This document shows, piece by piece, positions 14,591 to 17,423 of a DNA stretch of 17,423 nt. Source of the DNA: Phototrophicales bacterium (lineage in GTDB: Bacteria > Chloroflexota > Anaerolineae > Aggregatilineales > Phototrophicaceae); the NCBI GenBank assembly GCA_002794515.1, contig PGTJ01000015.1, forward strand, positions 1 through 17,423. Reading direction: 5' to 3'. Each line of letters opens with the position of its first letter. Position 1 is the first letter of the stretch. The notes beneath the pieces are model-generated. The model saw only the letters and a list, made by a program, of their open reading frames with translations, ran no database searches and was not told where the DNA came from. Both the position numbers and the translations under genes were made by a program.

Positions 14591-17362
14591 TCACCTATCT
14601 AACCATTCACGCGCCACAATTGGCAAATTATCTAACGAACCATCGCGCATCGTACAATCGGGCAATGCCTCTAAAAATGCCACACCATATCGTTTTGTCA
14701 ATACACGGGCATCCAAAATGGCGACAACCCCTCTATCTGTGCTGGTGCGGATAAGCCTGCCAAATCCTTGCCGAAATCGTAAAATCGCATCGGGTAGGGC
14801 ATACTCTAAAAACGATTCTGGATACAGCTCTGAACGTGCCATAAAAATAGGATCACTGGGGACGGCAAACGGCAGGCGTGGGATGATGAGGGCGCTCAGT
14901 TTGTCGCCAGCAATATCAATCCCTTCCCAAAAGCTCTTTGTACCGAATAAAACAGCTCGTTCCGCCGATTTGAACCCCTCTAATAAACTATTCCTGCTCG
15001 AACCATCGCTTTGGTCATATAGTGTGATGCCATGTTGCTCAAGGATAGGATACACCGTCTGTGCGGTTTGACGTAGATGGGCATAACTGGTGAATAGCAC
15101 CAACACACGACCACCTAATGCTACCGATAGGTCTATAATCCCTTTTTCGACTGCCTTTTGATAGCCCTGCTTATCATTAATTTCGGGAATATCATTCGGC
15201 ACATAGACCAATGTGCTATCTCGGTAATTAAATGGTGAACCCACATCCATCGCCTTTACTGCATGTGCATGAAGGCGCTCTTTGATATATTGAAAATCAT
15301 CATGTGCGTTTAGTGTCGCACTGGTCAGCACGACCGATTTTTTCTGTCCCCACAAATGTTGTTGGATGAGCCTGCCAACATGTAAGGGCGCAATATTGAG
15401 AGTTAGGTAGTCCGATACCGCTTCGCCACTCAGCCAATAAATCAGGTTTTCATCCGTTTGTGTGAAAAATTGGCGCAAATGTTGATAAATAGATTGTAGA
15501 TATTGCGTTGTACTCTCCAGATGTTTTTCGAGATGGTCAAAGCGCTTTTGTTGATTAAATTTGCCCACTGCTTTTTTGAGACGTGTCAGGGCGGTGATAA
15601 TCACATCAAAAAACTCAGTGAGCGCCTCCCATCGATTATATGCCAGATTAAACGCACGATTTTTGCGTTGCGCCGATTCGATACGCAAATTGATATAATT
15701 TTCTGAAAATCGCTCTTCCTGATTTTCATCGGCAATGGTATTGAGCGTCTTGAACAGTTGGCTTACATGACTCCGCATCACTACTAGCGCCTCACTCACA
15801 CTTTCGATATACGTGATGACCGATTTCAGATCGTCTGATGCCAAATGCCCTTTGAGTGTGTTGATAATTTCACGAAATAGTCCTTTTTGTTCTGTGCCTA
15901 AATCGGATAGATAACGAATAATCGTGTTGGCATCAATACGTATGGTCAAACTACTGGTGACAGCATCTTCGAGTTGGTGGGCTTCATCAATAATCAGATA
16001 ATCATACTCTGGCAACACGCGATTATTCGCCAACGCATCCGAAATCAACAATACATGATTAACGATGACCAGTTGGGCTTGTTCGGCAGTTTTGCGCGCC
16101 CGATACAACGGACAAATCCCCTTCATATCGGCTTCGCAACGGTCATAGGCACAATTTTCATCTTGTGCAGTAAAACGATTCCAAACTTCGTGTTCGATAC
16201 TACCCCGTAGGGTAATCTCAGATTTATCACCCGATTGACTTTCGAGTGTCCACACCAGAATTTTGGCAAATAGGCGCATTTCTGTGGCATTTTGGGGGCG
16301 AAGACGACGCACCGTCTCGATTCGTCTGGGGCATAAATAATTATTTTTTCCTTTCATCACCGTTGCCACGAATGGTTGACCAAAACCTTGTTGCAACAAA
16401 GGAATATCTTTGCCCATGAGCTGGTCTTGTAGATTGATGGTATTGGTCGAGATGATAACCCGCTTTTGTTGAGAACGCGCCCATAACACTGCAGGCGCAA
16501 GATAACCGATAGATTTGCCCACACCCGTCCCCGCCTCGATAATGAGATGGTTGCTCATCTCGAATGATTGCGCTATGGCTTTGGCAATATCTACTTGTTG
16601 TGGACGATATTCAAAATTGGGAATATTGGTGATGAAAATGCCATTATCGCCCAGATAAGTGTCTATCATCACCGATACGGCTTCATCTGGTACATCTACA
16701 GGAGATGGAAGTATTATAGATGGTGATGCTGTGAACAATTCATGTGGGATATAAGATTGACCTGCTAAATTTTTGTGAGCATAAACAGCATGAAAAACTG
16801 GCGCGCTCTCCCACTCTAAATCACGCGAGATGTCACATATTTCGGCGATGATAGCATTTGGTAAATCGAGCAATCGCCTCCAAAATGCCCAATAGAGTAG
16901 GGCGGTGGCACGGGCATCATCTAATGCACGATGGGCATTATCTAACATGATGTTCATTTCTTGGGCGAGGCTTTTGAGGTTATATTTGATAGAACGTGGC
17001 AACAAGATAGCCCCAATTTCATAGGTGTCTATCATGATATTATCTTTGAACATGCCATAGCGGGTTTGTAAAAATCCCAATTCGAGGGCATTGCTATGGG
17101 CAATAATCGGTCTATCACCAACGAACTCTAATATTTTAGGCAACACCTCTTCTATGCTTGGCGCATCTGCCACATCATCTTGTGTAATCCCTGTGAGATG
17201 TGTGACATAAGGCGGGATAGTCACTGGTGGTTTAACCAGTATAGATAATTCATCCGTGATGATACCGTCTTGCATTCTGACAGCGCCAACCTCAATGATA
17301 AAATCTTTGGTGCTATCTAAGCCTGTTGTCTCTAAATCGATGGCGACTAATTCGCCTAACAT
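14591..17362 (-). CDS. dinG: DnaQ-like exonuclease/DinG-type helicase fusion with Fe-S cysteines
   Basis: The 923-residue protein joins an N-terminal DnaQ-type 3'-5' exonuclease (1-~165) to an XPD/DinG-type superfamily 2 helicase. Exonuclease motifs: Asp9 and Glu11 in IDLETTG, HSNALELGFL where Glu94 stands in place of the usual Asp, and HRALDDA with His144 and Asp149. Helicase motifs: Walker A AGTGVGKS with Lys283, DEAH at 459-462, and motif VI QGFGRLIR near 865-872. Cys344, Cys404, Cys409 and Cys417 lie between Walker A and DEAH, matching the positions of the [4Fe-4S] ligands of E. coli DinG. Bacillus-type DnaQ-DinG fusions usually lack them. The ATG is preceded by GGAG. Likely role: unwinding of damaged or structured DNA (R-loops, D-loops). 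Confidence 0.93.
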   Translation of the reverse strand: MLGELVAIDLETTGLDSTKDFIIEVGAVRMQDGIITDELSILVKPPVTIPPYVTHLTGITQDDVADAPSIEEVLPKILEFVGDRPIIAHSNALELGFLQTRYGMFKDNIMIDTYEIGAILLPRSIKYNLKSLAQEMNIMLDNAHRALDDARATALLYWAFWRRLLDLPNAIIAEICDISRDLEWESAPVFHAVYAHKNLAGQSYIPHELFTASPSIILPSPVDVPDEAVSVMIDTYLGDNGIFITNIPNFEYRPQQVDIAKAIAQSFEMSNHLIIEAGTGVGKSIGYLAPAVLWARSQQKRVIISTNTINLQDQLMGKDIPLLQQGFGQPFVATVMKGKNNYLCPRRIETVRRLRPQNATEMRLFAKILVWTLESQSGDKSEITLRGSIEHEVWNRFTAQDENCAYDRCEADMKGICPLYRARKTAEQAQLVIVNHVLLISDALANNRVLPEYDYLIIDEAHQLEDAVTSSLTIRIDANTIIRYLSDLGTEQKGLFREIINTLKGHLASDDLKSVITYIESVSEALVVMRSHVSQLFKTLNTIADENQEERFSENYINLRIESAQRKNRAFNLAYNRWEALTEFFDVIITALTRLKKAVGKFNQQKRFDHLEKHLESTTQYLQSIYQHLRQFFTQTDENLIYWLSGEAVSDYLTLNIAPLHVGRLIQQHLWGQKKSVVLTSATLNAHDDFQYIKERLHAHAVKAMDVGSPFNYRDSTLVYVPNDIPEINDKQGYQKAVEKGIIDLSVALGGRVLVLFTSYAHLRQTAQTVYPILEQHGITLYDQSDGSSRNSLLEGFKSAERAVLFGTKSFWEGIDIAGDKLSALIIPRLPFAVPSDPIFMARSELYPESFLEYALPDAILRFRQGFGRLIRTSTDRGVVAILDARVLTKRYGVAFLEALPDCTMRDGSLDNLPIVAREWLDR

Positions 17363-17399
17363 AGTGTCTCCAATCTAAATATGGCATTATCTGGTGGTT

Positions 17400-17405
17400 A
17401 TTGTA
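17400..17405 (-). promoter_or_regulatory. Possible -10 box of the dinG operon
   Basis: TACAAT reads on the - strand at 17405-17400, which would start RNA near 17393 with a leader of about 31 bases. The -35 region would lie past the window end, so this cannot be confirmed here. Confidence 0.28.
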
Positions 17406-17423
17406 ACATAGCCACAAGTAAAA

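Noticed and set aside
1..17423. CRISPR array, insertion sequence, phage or defence genes
   Set aside because: No spaced direct repeats, transposase motifs, terminal inverted repeats or defence-type domains were seen on either strand.

Overview
The window is a densely packed stretch of a moderately AT-rich bacterial chromosome. The gene content is SufU-type SUF iron-sulfur assembly, a fused NAD(P)HX epimerase/dehydratase, a long-chain polyprenyl synthase, and a DnaQ-DinG fusion that keeps the Fe-S cysteines. Together with the style of the small hypothetical proteins, this suggests Chloroflexota, probably the Anaerolineae side. That assignment is inference from family resemblance, not from a marker gene. 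No mobile element, phage gene, CRISPR array or recent-transfer signature is visible, and the region reads as core chromosome.

Layout, left to right. (1) Positions 108-7246, + strand: an iron-sulfur assembly locus. sufC, sufB and sufD come first and end at a strong intrinsic terminator. Then come sufS, sufU, a Rieske ferredoxin, a glycerophosphodiester phosphodiesterase and a SAM methyltransferase, packed with gaps of 3-5 nt or an ATGA overlap. An imperfect dyad (ATTGTA-N10-TACAAT) lies ahead of sufC. (2) 7284-7398: tRNA-His and a terminator that can work in both directions. (3) 7410-8513, - strand: an SRPBCC-domain protein with a long low-complexity tail. (4) 8536-9606, + strand: three small membrane-associated proteins. 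The last two resemble the YtxG (DUF948)/YtxH pair. (5) 9590-12248, - strand: nnr and a polyprenyl diphosphate synthase, separated by a terminator. (6) 12388-13209, - strand: an orphan soluble histidine kinase. (7) 13324-17362, - strand: a three-gene operon of DnaQ-DinG helicase, a cysteine-rich small protein, and a degenerate HAD-like + DinB-like fusion.

How the genes work together. SufS takes sulfur from cysteine, SufU accepts and relays it, and SufBCD is the ATP-driven scaffold. The Rieske protein is a probable client or electron carrier. DinG in part 7 looks like another Fe-S client because it has four cysteines at the family's cluster positions. The polyprenyl synthase probably supplies a long isoprenoid side chain for quinone or an undecaprenyl-type carrier. 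Nnr repairs damaged NAD(P)H.

No obviously new defence or mobile system was found. The points most worth following up are: the exonuclease motif II Asp-to-Glu change in DinG; the HAD/DinB fusion and its cysteine-rich partner; the dyad upstream of sufC; a Met in place of the PENT glutamate in the GDPD; and the overlapping back-to-back promoter at 8578-8606.
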